DNA of 64,000 bases from Monilinia fructicola (GCA_008692225.1 VICG01000010.1:1240001-1304000), one strand, 5' to 3'; positions 1-13,956 are shown, counted from the stretch's first letter. Notes: generated by a model from the letters alone, not told the origin. Translations and numbers: made by a program.

Positions 1-353
1 TACCTTGCGCAAGACTATCAATCACGGATCACGGATCACGATTCACAATTCCACAGCATCAACGGATTTCACGAGTCTAATACCTCCAGCGCTACTCGAG
101 TAATAGCTGCTACGACCTAGGACATCTCCATATATCATATCATATCATCATATCATATCATCCATCCCTAACAAAACATACGACCGGCAAACCGGGCAAG
201 ACGTTCCTTCCCGAGCCAAGAGAAGAGCCACTTGCATTGCATCCCCCCCCAGGAAAGTCAAATGCGAAATAAATACTTACGACGTCTGTGAATAAATCTG
301 ATCAAATCAAACATCTTGAACTGAACTACTCGTCGACCACATATTCTCCCAAA
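1..353. other. 5' flank of the first gene, no CDS seen
   Basis: I see no coding region here. There is a short CATAT/CATC-rich stretch at about 131-162 and a run of eight C at 243-250. It most likely holds the promoter and 5' UTR of the plus-strand gene that starts at 354. Confidence 0.5.
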
Positions 354-1786
354 ATGGCCAGTGTTCGTTCCTATAAACCCTCTTCGTACTTTACTGCAGA
401 TGGTGTTCCTTCAAAACACCATCATCATACTCGCCCTCATCCCAAACCATCATATCCGTCATCGTCATCATCAGTATCAGCATCATCGGATGAAGATATC
501 ATTGCTAGTTTGAAAGGTCTTGCTTTGCAATCAAGAACTAAGGAGATCACTAGTACCAGCAATAGCAGTAGTACAAATTCGTCTCCGCGTTATGGTACTC
601 CCGGAATGCATGGTATGTTACGCTTTTACTTTTTCATGCAAGTCTTTTTCCGTTTCCTATCATTTACCCCGCCACCCATGAATTTAGTACTTAATAGGTC
701 CCTTTAACTGACTCGTGATATGGGAATCTATAAAGTTGATACAATATCTACATTCAATACCCAGAGTCGAAAGAAAACCATTCCTATGCCAATCACTATT
801 GAAAAATCTACAAGAAAACGAGTTTATACACCTTTGACAGGTCGCGGAGAATTACCAGGGTAAGCATGATTTGTTTTCCTTGATGAAGAGGGGCCACAGG
901 GTGTTCAATAGTTTGAACTACAGTCATCTCATGGAGAGATCTCGAATCCTTGAGTTGAATGATTTCCTGGGATATTTGAATTGATGAACTCATTCAATGA
1001 ATTTATCGAACATCATGAACGCCAAGGACTATGCCAGGAGATTATTTTATCATTGCTGTTCTGACCAAAATATCTATATAGAGGATACTTTCCCGGATTT
1101 GCCGATGACCCAGAAATCCTTACATCAACAACTCTGTTATCAACCTCACGCCCAAAAGATTCACCAGAGACGAAACCATTTACAATGTCTTCCATGTTAT
1201 CATCAATGGATTCACCAATCAATTCACCATCTTCCGATAGTACCGCTCGTGGACCTCCTTCGATAGTGAGCTCTCCATTTATCCTGCCAGAAACTTTAGT
1301 AATTCCAAAAGGAAAATACTATCCTTCAAATTACACATCATCACCAGCATCTCCTGCCCAGGGCCTCCCGTCATCGATACTAAATGGCGGTAATCTTCAT
1401 TTACCTACCAAGAACCAACGTCAAAAAACCTGCAAACCCGAATCATCAAAGACGATCCTCGGATATTAAACGAAAAACTACAAAAGTATCAAAGAGATAT
1501 GATTGAACAAGCACGTACGGTACATGCTCAAGTAACTTCTTCGCCTGGTGTATCCGTACCAGGATCAAAGCCTATCAGTCCTAGATTACTTCCATTGGGC
1601 AGTCCAGGTCCGATTACACCATTTGAATTAGAGGAAAGTTCAGGATACTTGATTGCAGGTCAAATCAGATCTAGTGGATTGACTGAAGGAGGGTTGAGAG
1701 AGAATGAAGCGATTGGAAGAATGATTAGGATTGAAGAAGAAAGACGAAGACGAGAGGGTCAGAGTTCACCAGCTGCAAGAGTCTGA
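354..1786 (+). CDS. Serine-rich protein of unknown function, four exons
   Basis: I do not recognise the family. Four exons splice into one clean frame of 341 residues: 354-612, 736-859, 1082-1389 and 1452-1786. All three introns are GT-AG (donors GTATGT, GTAAGC, GTAATC). The start is the ATG at 354 in an AAAATGG context; the open frame before it has no other ATG. The N-terminal third is rich in Ser, His and Pro and probably disordered. The centre has a compact basic stretch followed by RGELPGGYFPGF, which looks like the most conserved part and spans the second intron. The C-terminus is a charged, probably helical segment (EEERRRREG). No signal peptide or membrane segment is visible. The exon structure is well supported by frame agreement; the function is unknown. 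Confidence 0.75.
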
Positions 1787-2777
1787 AGGGACTTGAAGGC
1801 TTCAGTGGTGAAGACAAGATTTCTTTCCACCATCCCGGACGCTTACGAAATCACCGATTAACTTCGATCTCATGCATCGGATCTTTTTACGTATTCGGAA
1901 AACGCATCAAAACACCCCGCACAAATCACGCACACAGTGCGGCACACTTCATCAATCCTCATCTTTTGCATGAATCTTCCCCGCAAAGTATAACTTTACA
2001 CGTCAGCACACATGAAATACCTTTCTCATCCTCTGCGGAGATGAATCACGAATTATTCACGGCCAATTTTCCTTTGTCATGTCAGATATCCCCATGGTCA
2101 TTCGATAAGATTGACTACTTGCGCTGCTCATTCTTTGTTTTCTTTCTTGTTTAACCTATATACCAAGTGCTGGTATACTAGCCTTTTGTGCATGATGCTA
2201 CGTCGGCATCAGACTTTCCGTTGTTTTATTTGTCTGAGATGAGATAGAGTGTGAGCTGGGAAGGTGGGATTGGGTTGGGGGCATGGGCATGGGAATGGGA
2301 TGGGAATGACGGGAACTGGTAGAGTTGGGCGTTGTTGGTCAAGGTCGGACTGCATCAGGGTTGTACGGGTCAATTGACCAATTGCAAAGGGGTCGAATCG
2401 AAATGCATGCTTGATGCGCGTTGAGAGCGAGATGTCATTTTGGGGGGCTTTGCGATTGAGATGGCTGATTGCATAGTATACATAGCATGACATGAAATGA
2501 ATCAAAGGAAAAGAAAAACAAAAGATTATCTTGATACCTATCGTTCCTACCCCCCAATCGTGAATCCCAAAGAAAATTTAAAACTCTAGGAATTAACGGG
2601 GTAAGAGATTTTCCCGGGCATGATTAGAATTAGATCAAGGTGCGATGTGCGAAGTGAAATGAGACGGGCAAGATGAGAATGATTCGAAACTCGTTCACGA
2701 TTGTTCTGCCCCATCTATACATCCATCTATCTACTCCCCTCTAGGCTATGCACAGCTCCCATCCGATCCCCTCCCTG

Positions 2778-2800
2778 CCTGGCCTGGCCTGGCCTGGCCT
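2778..2800. repeat. CCTGG pentanucleotide microsatellite
   Basis: Tandem CCTGG units, about four and a half copies, in the intergenic region downstream of FMP27. Confidence 0.85.
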
Positions 2801-2875
2801 TCCATTTCCTTCCTTCCCAGTTGAAACCCTTTCAGTTCTATGATACAAATCCCATCCATCCGCCTATCTACCCAG

Positions 2876-2908
2876 CCATCCATCCATCCATCCATCCACC
2901 CATCCATT
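2876..2908. repeat. CATC tetranucleotide microsatellite
   Basis: Tandem CATC units with one variant (CACC). The same unit, or its complement GGAT/GATG, recurs at 13.6 kb and 61.7 kb. Confidence 0.85.
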
Positions 2909-3101
2909 CCCACCCACACTATTATTTTTGGCCTTTTTTCAAAATTGCCCATGGATTTCTTGCGTATGTATAAAATATCACCTTCACCCCAACACCCCCC
3001 TAGTCCGCGCGAAAAGAGGAATCCAAGCAACACCACCTCCCAACCACCGACATCTGTATGAACGCCCTTACAATGCACGCTAAATAAGACAAACACGATA
3101 G

Positions 3102-6100
3102 CTATATAAGATAACCATCAAAGAATTGAACACCCCCTTTCCTCCTTTTCCTCTGATCTATCCGGAAAGGCCTCCCAAGTAATGATCTAGACTTTTTTCT
3201 GCCAGTGGGGGGGGCCGGATTCCCCGTATCCGCAACCACTTCCACGTCGTCGTCCTTGTCCTGAATTACCTGTCCATGACCCTGTCCATGACCCTCAATT
3301 AAACTCGGAGTGCTGTCCACCACATCTCTGTGATTCAACGGAGTTTTCTTAAGCTTATGCAACGTATTTGCCATAAACACACCTGCCGAAGAGTGCGGTC
3401 TCTCAATCTTATCGCCCCCACCACTCTTGCTGAATGGTCTCAAAGAATAGGTATCCACGTCATTTTCTCTATTCGCTGGCGTCATCGTAAATGATGCTTG
3501 GTAGGGAGGTCGAGAAGTTTGGGATACGCCAGAGTAAACGCTACTGGAGCCACTTCCTGGAGCTTCTATACCCGTCCGACTTGAGGCGAAAGATTTCCTT
3601 CGTTCACGACTTTTTGATCTGTCAGAATGACGGGTGCCTGTTGGGCTGGTGGCGAAGGTACTACTCGTATCACTATTCTCGTAGGAGTCATCGTTACTGG
3701 ATGGAGGTTGACTGAGGACCACACTACTTGTGGCCAGTTCTCTCAAGCGAGTTTGTTGGGCTATGTTGGGACGATGCTTGCTGAATTTATTGCCAATGAT
3801 AGCACCAGTATGTGAGATGAGTGCGCGAATGACATCTTTCTTCAGAGCGAGGGCAAGGTCGAGATTTGACCAAGTCTTATTTCGATATTCAATCATTGGC
3901 AACCGGAAGACAAAGTCATGTACATCTTCAAGATTTCGTTCGCCTTTACCCTTGTAACTAAGACAAAGAACCACACTGGGAATCTTAACATAGGCGAGGG
4001 TCATGTATTCAGATGCACGACTCATCATCTTGGTCAGATCATCCGATGGTTTCTCTTTCTGTGTCTTACTCGAACGAATACCGAATCGCTTGCTTTTAGC
4101 ATCGCCGTTGATTGAAGCGGAATCACTCAATGTTGCAGTGCTTCCTCCTGTTGTCCGTGTCATGGTTGGCCTTAATGATTGACCAGACTGTAAACTCTCC
4201 AGAGATGGCTTCTTTGTAACTGTAGTTCTCGTGGACGATCCCTTCGACGCTGCGGGATTTTTGTTGGATTGGAAGAGCCTGAAGTGATGGCCATCACCGC
4301 TGTGACCTGAAAGCATACTGCTCGCTTTACTTTTAGTAGATACGGCCGTTGATGGCCTTGGTTCGGAGGTCATTGTTGGTTGCAATCGAAGCTCCAATGA
4401 TCCTGGTCGTGTGCTCGAATAAGAGTCGTTATTGTCGACATCAGTGACATGCAGATTGATAGAATTGTTGGTAGGAACATCATTATCATCTTCATCATCT
4501 ACGGGGATCATGTGCTTCACCATGAATGGCGATTTGTTCTTATTGGCATTCGACTTGTCATCATCATCATGTCCAGGGAACATATACTCGAAAAGCCTTT
4601 TACCAACCTCGCGCTCAAGTTGAATCTTCATGGGAAAAAGATTGACCTCGAAATGGTCCATCACTGGTATACCAGCAATGGCTTCCAACATGTACCAGTA
4701 AACTCTTAGCATTTGTTGATTTCCTCCCTCATTGAATGCTCCTCGTTCGGCGTCGGAATACGGAGCAAACATCTCTGGATAGATGGCATCAGGCATCAAA
4801 TTGAGGCCTACAATTTTCCCGATTTGCATAAGATTGATATGTGATCCATCAGAATTATCAGTTCGATCGTATTCGGCATGCTGGATTTGAAACTCCATCA
4901 AAGGTTCGTTATTATCACGAATTAAATGCCAGACAATCTGATCCGAAGAGATGTTCCATCGTAAAAGACCACTAGTTTGTGTGCCATCATATTTACGCTG
5001 AGAACTTGTGATGGCCTTCATAATGAAAAACAACAACTCGTCTTCACAAGCTGCAAGATCCCTATCCAGCATGATTCTATCCTCCCAACCCTTCTTATCA
5101 AGCGACTGCGCGTGAATTTGGAATTGCGTTTTAATTTCATCGAGTTGTCGAATCCGTTCTTGGAGTCGAATGACCATCTCAGGAGCCCCACGCAAGTCGC
5201 TGAAATCAGATGCAAGCATGATCTTCTCAAGGCGTTCGTTTCGAGTCTTCTCCAGCGGCTCGCTATACATAAGTAGATCCAATACGATGATATACATAGC
5301 ATAATATTGCGACGAGTTACATAGAGCTTGGACCCTTGGAAATTCTACCCATAAGTTGTCTATACGACTCTCCATGCCATTAGGACCGGAAGGATGATCA
5401 TTTTCATTGGTGATCTCATCATTGTATTTAAGACGAAGCGTGTTATATTTTTCGAAGCGTAAACTGGCGGAGGTTTTCTGAACGACACGTTTGAATCCGA
5501 AGGGGTCAACCTTAAAATCGAACATAACTTCCATCGGTACCCAAGGAGGCCAAGCAGAGCCAGCAGCAGCGCCATATTGGCTGTTTGAATACAACGACAA
5601 AAGTTGAGATGAGAACCATTTTTGATGTGTGACGAAAAATTGAGTACTGTCCATTTCAACCGAGAAACCGACGTTGAACAAGACCACTGACATCATCAAA
5701 TATACGATGCTTATCCATGACCTCGACAACTTTTAGCTCCATACCTTTAGCGGTGACCATCACTACGGATTTTGGATTCTTTTCGCTCTGGAGTTGGATC
5801 TGCGGTGCGATAAGTCTGACATGATAGCTATTCTGTGGCGTAAATTCGGAAGCAATATTTGATTTTAGTTTCTCAGTTGAAACTCGGTGCACCGATTCAT
5901 GGCCTTGAGGATCATCTGCATTGACGAATTTTTTCCCGTCAGCCAAGATTTCTTTGATACGATCCTCGACTTGCTGTGATGCTGCCGTCTCTGCAACATC
6001 ATCTGGCGTTTGAGCTCTGGATGCGGATTTCATAGAGGGCTCTCCTGTTTGTGCTGTGGCCGGCCTGGGGTTCTTGGCTTTGTTTTTGTTCTTCAACAAT

Positions 6101-9100
6101 GTCCAGTATGAACTTCACCGCGCGTCGGGATAGATAGTACACGAAACCTCGTCTCTGGCTGACTTGATGAATATAACGAAGGATTATGTTTCGCAATAGA
6201 TTGTTCCACTTCAATTGCATGTTATGAATGACGAAACGATTGTTGAAATCACTGACGAAATCACCCGAGGGGGAATCTTCATCAATCACTTCTGCTTCGA
6301 TACCATGGCCATTGGGTGACGAGCTTGTCGCATCACGATCAGCATCTTCATCACCATCAGGAATGTTTCGTGGATCATTGGTGTTTACACGCTCTACCAT
6401 ACGACTTTTCATGGATTCCAGGAAGACCTTCTTTGTTCTGTAAAAATGGGCCATGTTTGTTCAATTGCTCGTATTGAGACCTGAGATTGGGGTTTTGCTG
6501 GTCTTGCATAAATGCCCACTCAGCAGACTCAAGAGCTTCAGTGTGGTCTTCGATCTGCTTATCGAGTTGAATCAAGCGTTCAGTAATGAGTTGACATTGA
6601 ACTCGTCGTGGGTCATCATCTTTTGCTCATGATACAGAAATGAGTTGGTTCGTTACCAAACGGACTGGTTCGTTCTGGATCGCCAGCAATATTATCACCA
6701 TGATCAGTTTGACGGAAATATGTGAAACGCGGAGCATACGCCAGTGGCATAATTTTCGTTTCTGGATTTGCTTCGGCTGGAAGTATCCAGTCTAACTCGA
6801 CGAAATCATCCATGTCAATCCAGGTAAAAATCGTTATCAGGAATGTCGAAATGTGATAGATCTGTTTGACCTCGTTCCAATTGAGATACTAAATTAGGGG
6901 CAGAAGCCTTTTGAAGATCTTCTGGGGTTGTTCCCGCAATACTAGCAGAGATGGCGCGAATATCTGCCGACAATAAGTCTAGTTGTGCGCGATGTAATTT
7001 CATAGCGCTTGTCTTGGTTTGTGTGTTTCGACCTTTGTCTTGCGTATTGAATTCTTCTCGTCGTTGATGCATGTCGAGCATAAAGCTATCCAGTCTCATC
7101 TTCAAGCCAGTAGCAGATACAACATCCTCAGAATAGTCCTCTGCATCTTTGTGTTTATAGACGTGACTGAGAAACAGAGGTGCAAGTAATAGATTGTACT
7201 TGATTGTAGCAAGATGTCTGCCAAACTTTTTGCTTGACTTCTCGATCCCGGGCCATAATGAACCTTGTCGAATTGGTAATGACATGGTACCGCCAAACAT
7301 CGACCACCAAGAAAAGAAATGGGTGAAAAATCGGGGAGTAAGATGCACAGTGTTGTAGCTTCTCGAAGGTTCCGTATTTGAGACAGACCACTCACGGTCA
7401 ACCGGTGCCTTAACAGCTATCGACATATGGATATGGTGACTACGGAAGCCTCGGAACGCATCATATTCCTCACCTGGGGGAGCTTTGCAGTATTGAACTT
7501 CCTTGGTCACCACATTGTAATGTGGTTCAAAGTCAAAAGAACGCGTCCCATCATCGAGATCTCTCTCAAACATGAGACCCACCAACCACTGAACATTGCC
7601 AGATAGTTTCATGACAACTTTCTTGAAACTTGCACCACGTCTAAAGCTATCGGCACTCACAACGCTATCACTATCATTCGCCCCAGAAGCAGATACGCGA
7701 GCTTGGTGACTGAAGTCGGGTATGGCGAGGATGTATTCACCACTGTCTACAGTGATGAATTTGCGTGGATCATCATCTCGGCAAACACTCAATCGTACAT
7801 CGTTTCTCCAACACATGAGGAACCCGGCACCATCTCCAGTGACAATGTAAGGATCCCGAGTTCCTTTCAAAGTGAGATGAACATCTCCATCTCCTTTCCA
7901 TGCAACATCGATTCTCGAGTGGAAACTGAGACGAAGCTTATCCCAGAATCCAGTTCGTTCAGAAGGATCGACCTGCGGCTTGGTGAATGTCTCAATAACC
8001 ATCATCATATCTTGAATAGCAGGTTGATATGAAGCACCCCACGTTATGCGAGTAGGTAGCCCAGTGTTAATGTTGACACTTATATCAGAATAGGATTTGA
8101 CTGGTGAAACCGTCCTGCGTACATCTATGGCAAATCCTCCTTTATTGGATGTTCCTGGCTCACGATTGAGCGGGGGAATAATATCAACTTTGACATGACG
8201 AACAGACAGGACTCAGGACCTCGGAATTCTTCGGCGATAACAAAATCTGTCTTGAGAGACCAAGCTGGCATTCTTGGAGACTGGCCAGGTTTGATTGCAG
8301 GCACGTGCAAGAGAGGTAATGGGTAGTCTCGTAACGTTACCCGGGCTTTCTCCCATATCAATTTGAACATTCATCGGGACTAGGAGTGAGTATTTCATAT
8401 CTCGAGGGATACCTTTTCCCATTTTGTACAGAAAATCGGGGAGCTGGTTCATAGGGAACGACGGCTTATCAACTGTAATGTGAAGGTCACTGATTAGAGT
8501 GCTCATTAGTGCCGGTCGCTGTGGAACCTCGAGTATGTTTTCAGTCTCCTCCATATCATCCGGTAGCTCATCGGGCCCCCAGAAGACGCCGCGAAGATTT
8601 TTCATGCTTTCCTTGGAGATTCCGTAAATTCGATCAATTCGTCTTTTCCAGCTTTGCGCGTTGTGACGTTGGAGCCTATAGTGTGCTTCAGAGATCGATA
8701 TATTTGCAGTACCACAGTACCACTATCCCACACATGTTCCTTCGGGATCGTAGCGGAATTTTCGACCTCGAGTTCTAGGCGAACGCTCTTCTTGCAAGTC
8801 ATTACCTGCGCTCTTATGTCGTCTTGAAGAATCTTCCTTGTTGGTGCTGCGGCCACGAGGATGCGCTGATCTGTTGCGATAACGATGGGTATCTCTGTGC
8901 GCATTTCTTCTTCTTCAATCTTCTTTGCTTTCACGTCGAATGCCGCTTCTCGTGCCATGCGCTGTTGTTGCTCAATTAATTAAACCAGCCCTGTATATCG
9001 CCCCCAACTTCCATTCAAAAGCTCCATCTTCTACCTCAAAAAGCAATGCTTGCTGCTACGTATCATCAACCTTGGGATTTGTTTGGGACCTTCGGGTAGT

Positions 9101-12100
9101 TTATCGAGTATATACTCATTAGTGCCTGTCTTGAATCGATGATGAAGTTGCTCCACAGCTTTGAGTGTGTTGACGACGTTATCTAAAACCTTGTGCATAA
9201 CGAGCTGATGCGGTACCGCCAGTCTTATGGCATTGGTTGCAACATCAATTGTCTTTTCTTCATGCATCTCGCCGGAGCTACGCATGTGACGCTTCTCGCG
9301 AAGATCGACTCTAGTCGATTTGATACTGACGATTCTCGCCCAGACTTTCTTCATTTGGGGAGCCTCAGCATATAAACGAATCAACTTGGCATGGAAGAAA
9401 GGTGCCGACCACCGATGGCGTCCAGCGTCAACGCCATAGATTTGAAACATAAGCTCAGGGTCCGATGGCATGTGAGCCTTGACCTGGATCAAGGTAGACC
9501 TAAAGTCTACAGTGACCAATTCTCTTTCACACCAAAGGAAAATTCCTCATCATCTTGTCCATCCAGGCCAGGCGAATCCTCCAGGAGAAGTGACGGGCGA
9601 TAGCAGCGTAGAAGCATCAGATTGGTATGATGTTGCACGTGCCGCCTCTTCAGCTTCCGCCACATCAGCATATGTGCGAACGAAAGCTCTCCTAAGCACA
9701 GTCGAGGCCACGCCGCACGCGTAGTGTCGATATAGCGAGTATTGTACCAAGACACTTTTCACGTGGGAATTGAGATGGAATATCGGCCCTTGATTGTCGC
9801 TTGAGGTCGAAAGAGCAACTTCAAATCTGGGAATAGATATAAAGGGTTCTATTTCCCACTTCTCTGTGGCTTCGACCACAAACGACTCAAAGCCACGGAC
9901 ATGAATAGCTAATCGCCTCCCTCCATCGGTTGGATGATGTTGATCGCGCTTCTTGCGAGGCGAAGAAGGCATCGTAAGAAACATTTCTGGATCAGGGGTA
10001 AGAGAACGACTTCCTGCGCGACGACGGACTCGACTCGTCGTTCACTGGCCTCAACTTTCTGGGCCCCTATACTCCGCTGTCCAAGACTCCAGTTGAATTG
10101 CAACACCGCGTGTGTCGTCGTTGGCTATTGACTCATCAATTCCAGCTACTTCGGCGCTAAAATCAGAACCTTGGAGTTGGAAGTGTAGCAACCAGGGGGG
10201 TAAAGCTCGGATAAAAATTTGGATCTCGAGAACTTCTAGAATGGGGTTTCTTATCTGGTTCAACGTTGAGCCTGAGCTGACGGACGATCTGGCGGACGCC
10301 ATCACTGATCTCCGGTCGGATCATATGTACCGAGAACCTCTGAACATTGCCCGTCGCCACAACATAAACTTCTGGATTGGCACTGACTGAAACTTTCAGA
10401 TCGAGCGTTTCGATTTGAAGCAAGTCCAATCGAGATCCGGAGCATGTTTGGTAATAGAGATCGTGAGATTGCAGCCTTAGTGTAGAACCAAGACTATAGT
10501 GCAACTCTCCTACAGCGGAGTGGGAAGACTCTATATCGAGAGATATGGAAGATATAGAAGATATGATAAGATCAAAATCATCTTCATCTGCCGTTTCTTC
10601 AACGGGAGGTAAAGCAATCCGAAGCACGGGCTCGTGCATCGATATTTTGACGTTGGCTTTAGGCAATAACCGAGAGATTAGGATTTGTCTCTCGGGTGTG
10701 CGATCTTTCTTCGATTTTGGCTTTGATTTTGCCATGGCCAAAACGAGGGGAAGATGTCTTGGATCAAGATCAATGGAAGGTGATGTAACGACGGCATTAG
10801 CGAACAAAATATTCGCATTTCGCTCATCTGCACTATTGTCGGTGGCAAACTGTACGGTTTTTGATAGAGACGTAGTTCGAATTGTGGTAGTTGCCATTGG
10901 AACATAAACCAATCTGTCAGATTTTCCCCGCCCATCATCGACTCCGATAGAGATGGAGAGAGCAGCAATAAGAGCCTGATGCGCTATATCTTTAGACGAG
11001 AAGTACATTCGGTGGGGCGGGAGACTTTTGGTCCAAACGATGAAGGTCCATTCCAACTTCTTTCATCGAGGCATTGAGATACATTGGTGATCCTGAGGGT
11101 TGCACTGAGGTGATTTTCTTACCGAATCCCACGTAGCTGACGGCAAATTGTACCTCTTTAATTCCCCGAAGAATAGAGCTCGCAAACTCTTTAGAATCCG
11201 ATACTGTCTGCACAAGGTTTTCCTCTTCACTTCCAGGCCGTTCCAGTTCACTGATCAGGCTTGCCACCGATATCTCTTCAGGAGCCGCTTTTCCATCCTT
11301 GGTTTTGCGCGGCTTGCGACAAAGCCTTGTATTTATTTATACATATGTTGATATCGTCATATGTCATATGGTATATGAACTCGGCCCAGTTTAAGAGCAA
11401 TTGCAGCATCTCGCAGGCCATCAAGCTCCTTGTATAACACTCCATGTATGTTCAATGTAAGGTGGTCTAGAACCTCTAAAGACTCTCCCCCTTCCGGTGT
11501 GAACAGAACGCTGCGGATCGTCAGCATCCATTCTGCCGGATGCTGATCGCTATTTGTCCTCTTCACATGTGTAAATATCCTCCCGCGATCCACGGCTTTC
11601 CTCCTCGTATCCACTGCCATTGTAAAACTCCCCAACTGTATGTTGCCAACATCCACCACGGTTACCGATGAGTTGGAGGCCACGATATCCACCATCCGAA
11701 TCCAGTTGATATTGCGGTGTAAGTGTTTGATTCGTTCCTTGATGCTCGTAAGTTGCTCCCACATTTTGCTACGCTGCGGTTTGAAGGAAGTAGCACGTCG
11801 AGAAAGTGGCTTGATCTCGGACTCGGGTTTGTGACTCGATTCATCCTTTCTTTTCCCTTCTTCTTCTTCTTCTTCTCCTCCTCCTCCTTCTTCTCCTTCC
11901 ACAGCCCCAGTTTCGTCTGGGCTGGGTGTCGTCGATTTATCTCCATCCAAAACTTTCAAATCCAGAGTGACTGCCAGCTCCGTCAAAACGACACTGAGCC
12001 ATGTTGGTTGTGCGAAAGTAGGACGATGGATATTGAGACCCAGGCCTCGAATCTCGATCTTGATCCCATCTTTGGGAGTAAATGCGAGTCTCCTCAGAGA

Positions 12101-12223
12101 GAAGTAACCGATGCGCTGAATGGATATGCCCGTTATGATCCGTATGATGGCGAAAAGTATGAATGACGCGAGGTATAGGAGAACCATCACCCCAAAGATG
12201 AAGGTGGGATTTAACAATGCCAT
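3102..12223 (-). CDS. FMP27: FMP27/Hobbit-type bridge-like lipid transfer protein, frame broken many times
   Basis: Fungal Fmp27 (Hobbit in flies, BLTP2 in animals) is a giant rod-like protein thought to carry lipids at ER-plasma membrane contacts. The start at 12223 begins with a hydrophobic N-terminal anchor (residues about 6-31), as expected. Diagnostic motifs are present: GFWDK (near 7950) and WPPW (near 5550), the signatures of the two Fmp27 Pfam domains, plus the RGVFWGPDELP block near 8580. The total span fits the usual size of about 3000 residues. A poly-Glu stretch lies near 11870. The reading frame does not stay open. At least 16 one-base shifts are needed, near 11015, 10215, 10065, 10027, 9567, 9513, 9050, 8977, 8609, 8348, 8201, 6828, 6622, 6458, 6085 and 5666, nearly all at homopolymer runs. 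One further junction near 11340 is unresolved. Segments between shifts contain no stops. I read it as a real gene with sequence errors; a pseudogene is the alternative. Confidence 0.85.
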
Positions 12224-13502
12224 GGCAGCTCAAGAAATCGACAGTCGCAAGCCTCCATTCGCATAGTTTCTTCGAAGAGAAATAAACAGGAAAACCCTTG
12301 AGCTCCTTCTCTTAACAAAGAGACTCTAATATTAGCAAGAAAACAAATTCCATTCGAGCTTTTTTCATTACTGAGAAACACACGAAGTGCCCGGGTGGGG
12401 AATGAAGGTAAATTGAAGTCAAATGTGTCTAATTGAAATGTCCCGAATATGCCGTCTAGAAAATCAACATTATTATTGTACAGTAGGTAGTTATATCTCT
12501 CTACCTATCGGCAAGTAGCTTGGGTAGGTGATAGGGTCGGTACTAGGTAGCCAAAGAAAGGAAGCCAAGGAGGAAGCTACAGTGCAAAGCATCTAAGCCT
12601 TCTTTCTAGCAAGGTGGGAAAGCAAAGTACAGTAGATGGATGGATGGGATATAAAAGATGTAATTGGATGGATGCTGGATACTGTAGGTACGCACTCCGT
12701 ATGCTAGGGAGGTTGTTGGTACTGGCTGGGTATGTACTGGGTACCTAGGTAGGTACTGGGTAGGTACTGGGTAGATACTAGGGGCGGGATGGATATCATA
12801 GGATTGGTGCGTGTATTTGCTCAAGTCTCAAGCTTTCATAACAATCTCCAACCCAAAAAAGAAGACATAGATTTCAGATGGTGGGATTCCTCGGACCCGT
12901 GGACAGCAAAGCAAGTATTGTTAATTCCTTAGGGGAAGGAATGAGGGCAAAAGTACAGATAAAACCCAGGACCTGACTACCTAGTAGGTACTGGACCGGG
13001 CAAATACTTGTAGATACAAATAAGAACAACCTTGGAAGTATATTCGTCCCGCTTTGTAAATACTTTTTTTACGAAATCAGCTAATACCTAGGTAATAAGG
13101 GTAGGTAGGTCATTTATTATAGCCGTTGGAAATTACCGTATTCAAGTGTTACCTAGGTAAGTGTTGTAAATACAATAGTAGGAATAGCAGTAATAAACAA
13201 TTAAATATCTCCGTTTGCTTTTTAGGTAGTTTTAGATAATAATAGGAACAATTAGATTCGTATTAGATCCATCAATCTTCTTTTTTTGGACAGCTGAATA
13301 GGGAGTGCTTTTGAATATTTTTGAGATAGAGGTAGCTGGAGGTAGAAAGAACCTTGAAAGTACGGTAGTAGGTAATTAGTAATTAGAGGTAGGAAGGAGG
13401 GAGGTACATGCATCCGGTAGACAGATAGACAAATAGACAAATCCATTTGAATCTTGACGGAATTGATGAATGGATGACGGAAAAGGAATGGCGTGGATGG
13501 AT

Positions 13503-13679
13503 GCAGACGCAGATGCAGATGCAGATGCATTATGGATGGAATCGATTTTGAAGATAAGATCAAATTCGGCGATAGGAAAGAGATGCGTATCCAGCTACCC
13601 GTAACCCGACCTGGATACTTATTTATGTATGGATGGAGGGATCTGGATGGATGGATGGGTGGATGGATGGATGGATAGA
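13503..13679. repeat. GCAGAT and GGAT microsatellites
   Basis: GCAGAT-type hexamers at about 13503-13528, then GGAT tetramers at about 13627-13679 with a GGGT interruption. Both are in non-coding DNA. Confidence 0.75.
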
Positions 13680-13956
13680 TTTAGATATTCTAGGTAGATC
13701 TGGATGTACAGTACAATAACTTATAAGTATATGGGAGTATCCATGGGAATGTTCCAATGTGGAACGTTCTCAATTTGATTTCGGGGTTCGGTTCCACTAG
13801 GTAGGAATTGCAGTAATATATAAGGTTAACTGTACTCCGTGTTGTTTTGGGTCTACACCGGGATAAAAATTAACCGAAAACGGAATTTATTTTAAAACAT
13901 TATAATAAATCAACAAATCTATTAAAATTATATTTAATATTTAATAATATTCATAG

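Larger units (their letters stand above)
1787..3101. other. Intergenic region between two convergent genes
   Basis: No gene is supported. It must hold the 3' ends of the serine-rich gene and of FMP27, which converge here. Pyrimidine-rich and CATC-type low-complexity DNA makes short open frames on both strands around 2700-3100, with Cys/Pro/His-biased translations that look like repeat artefacts. Confidence 0.5.

Noticed and set aside
175..215. Possible 5S rRNA start (ACATACGACC)
   Set aside because: The match ends after about ten bases and the rest of the 5S gene is absent.
2700..3096. Cys/Pro- and Trp/Gly-rich open frames on both strands
   Set aside because: They are products of CCTGG and CATC microsatellites in the FMP27 3' flank.
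5660..11060. Treating each FMP27 frame break as a short intron
   Set aside because: The segments overlap or abut within a few bases, the shifts are plus or minus one, and no GT-AG pairs of usable length exist at these points. One-base corrections restore family sequence.
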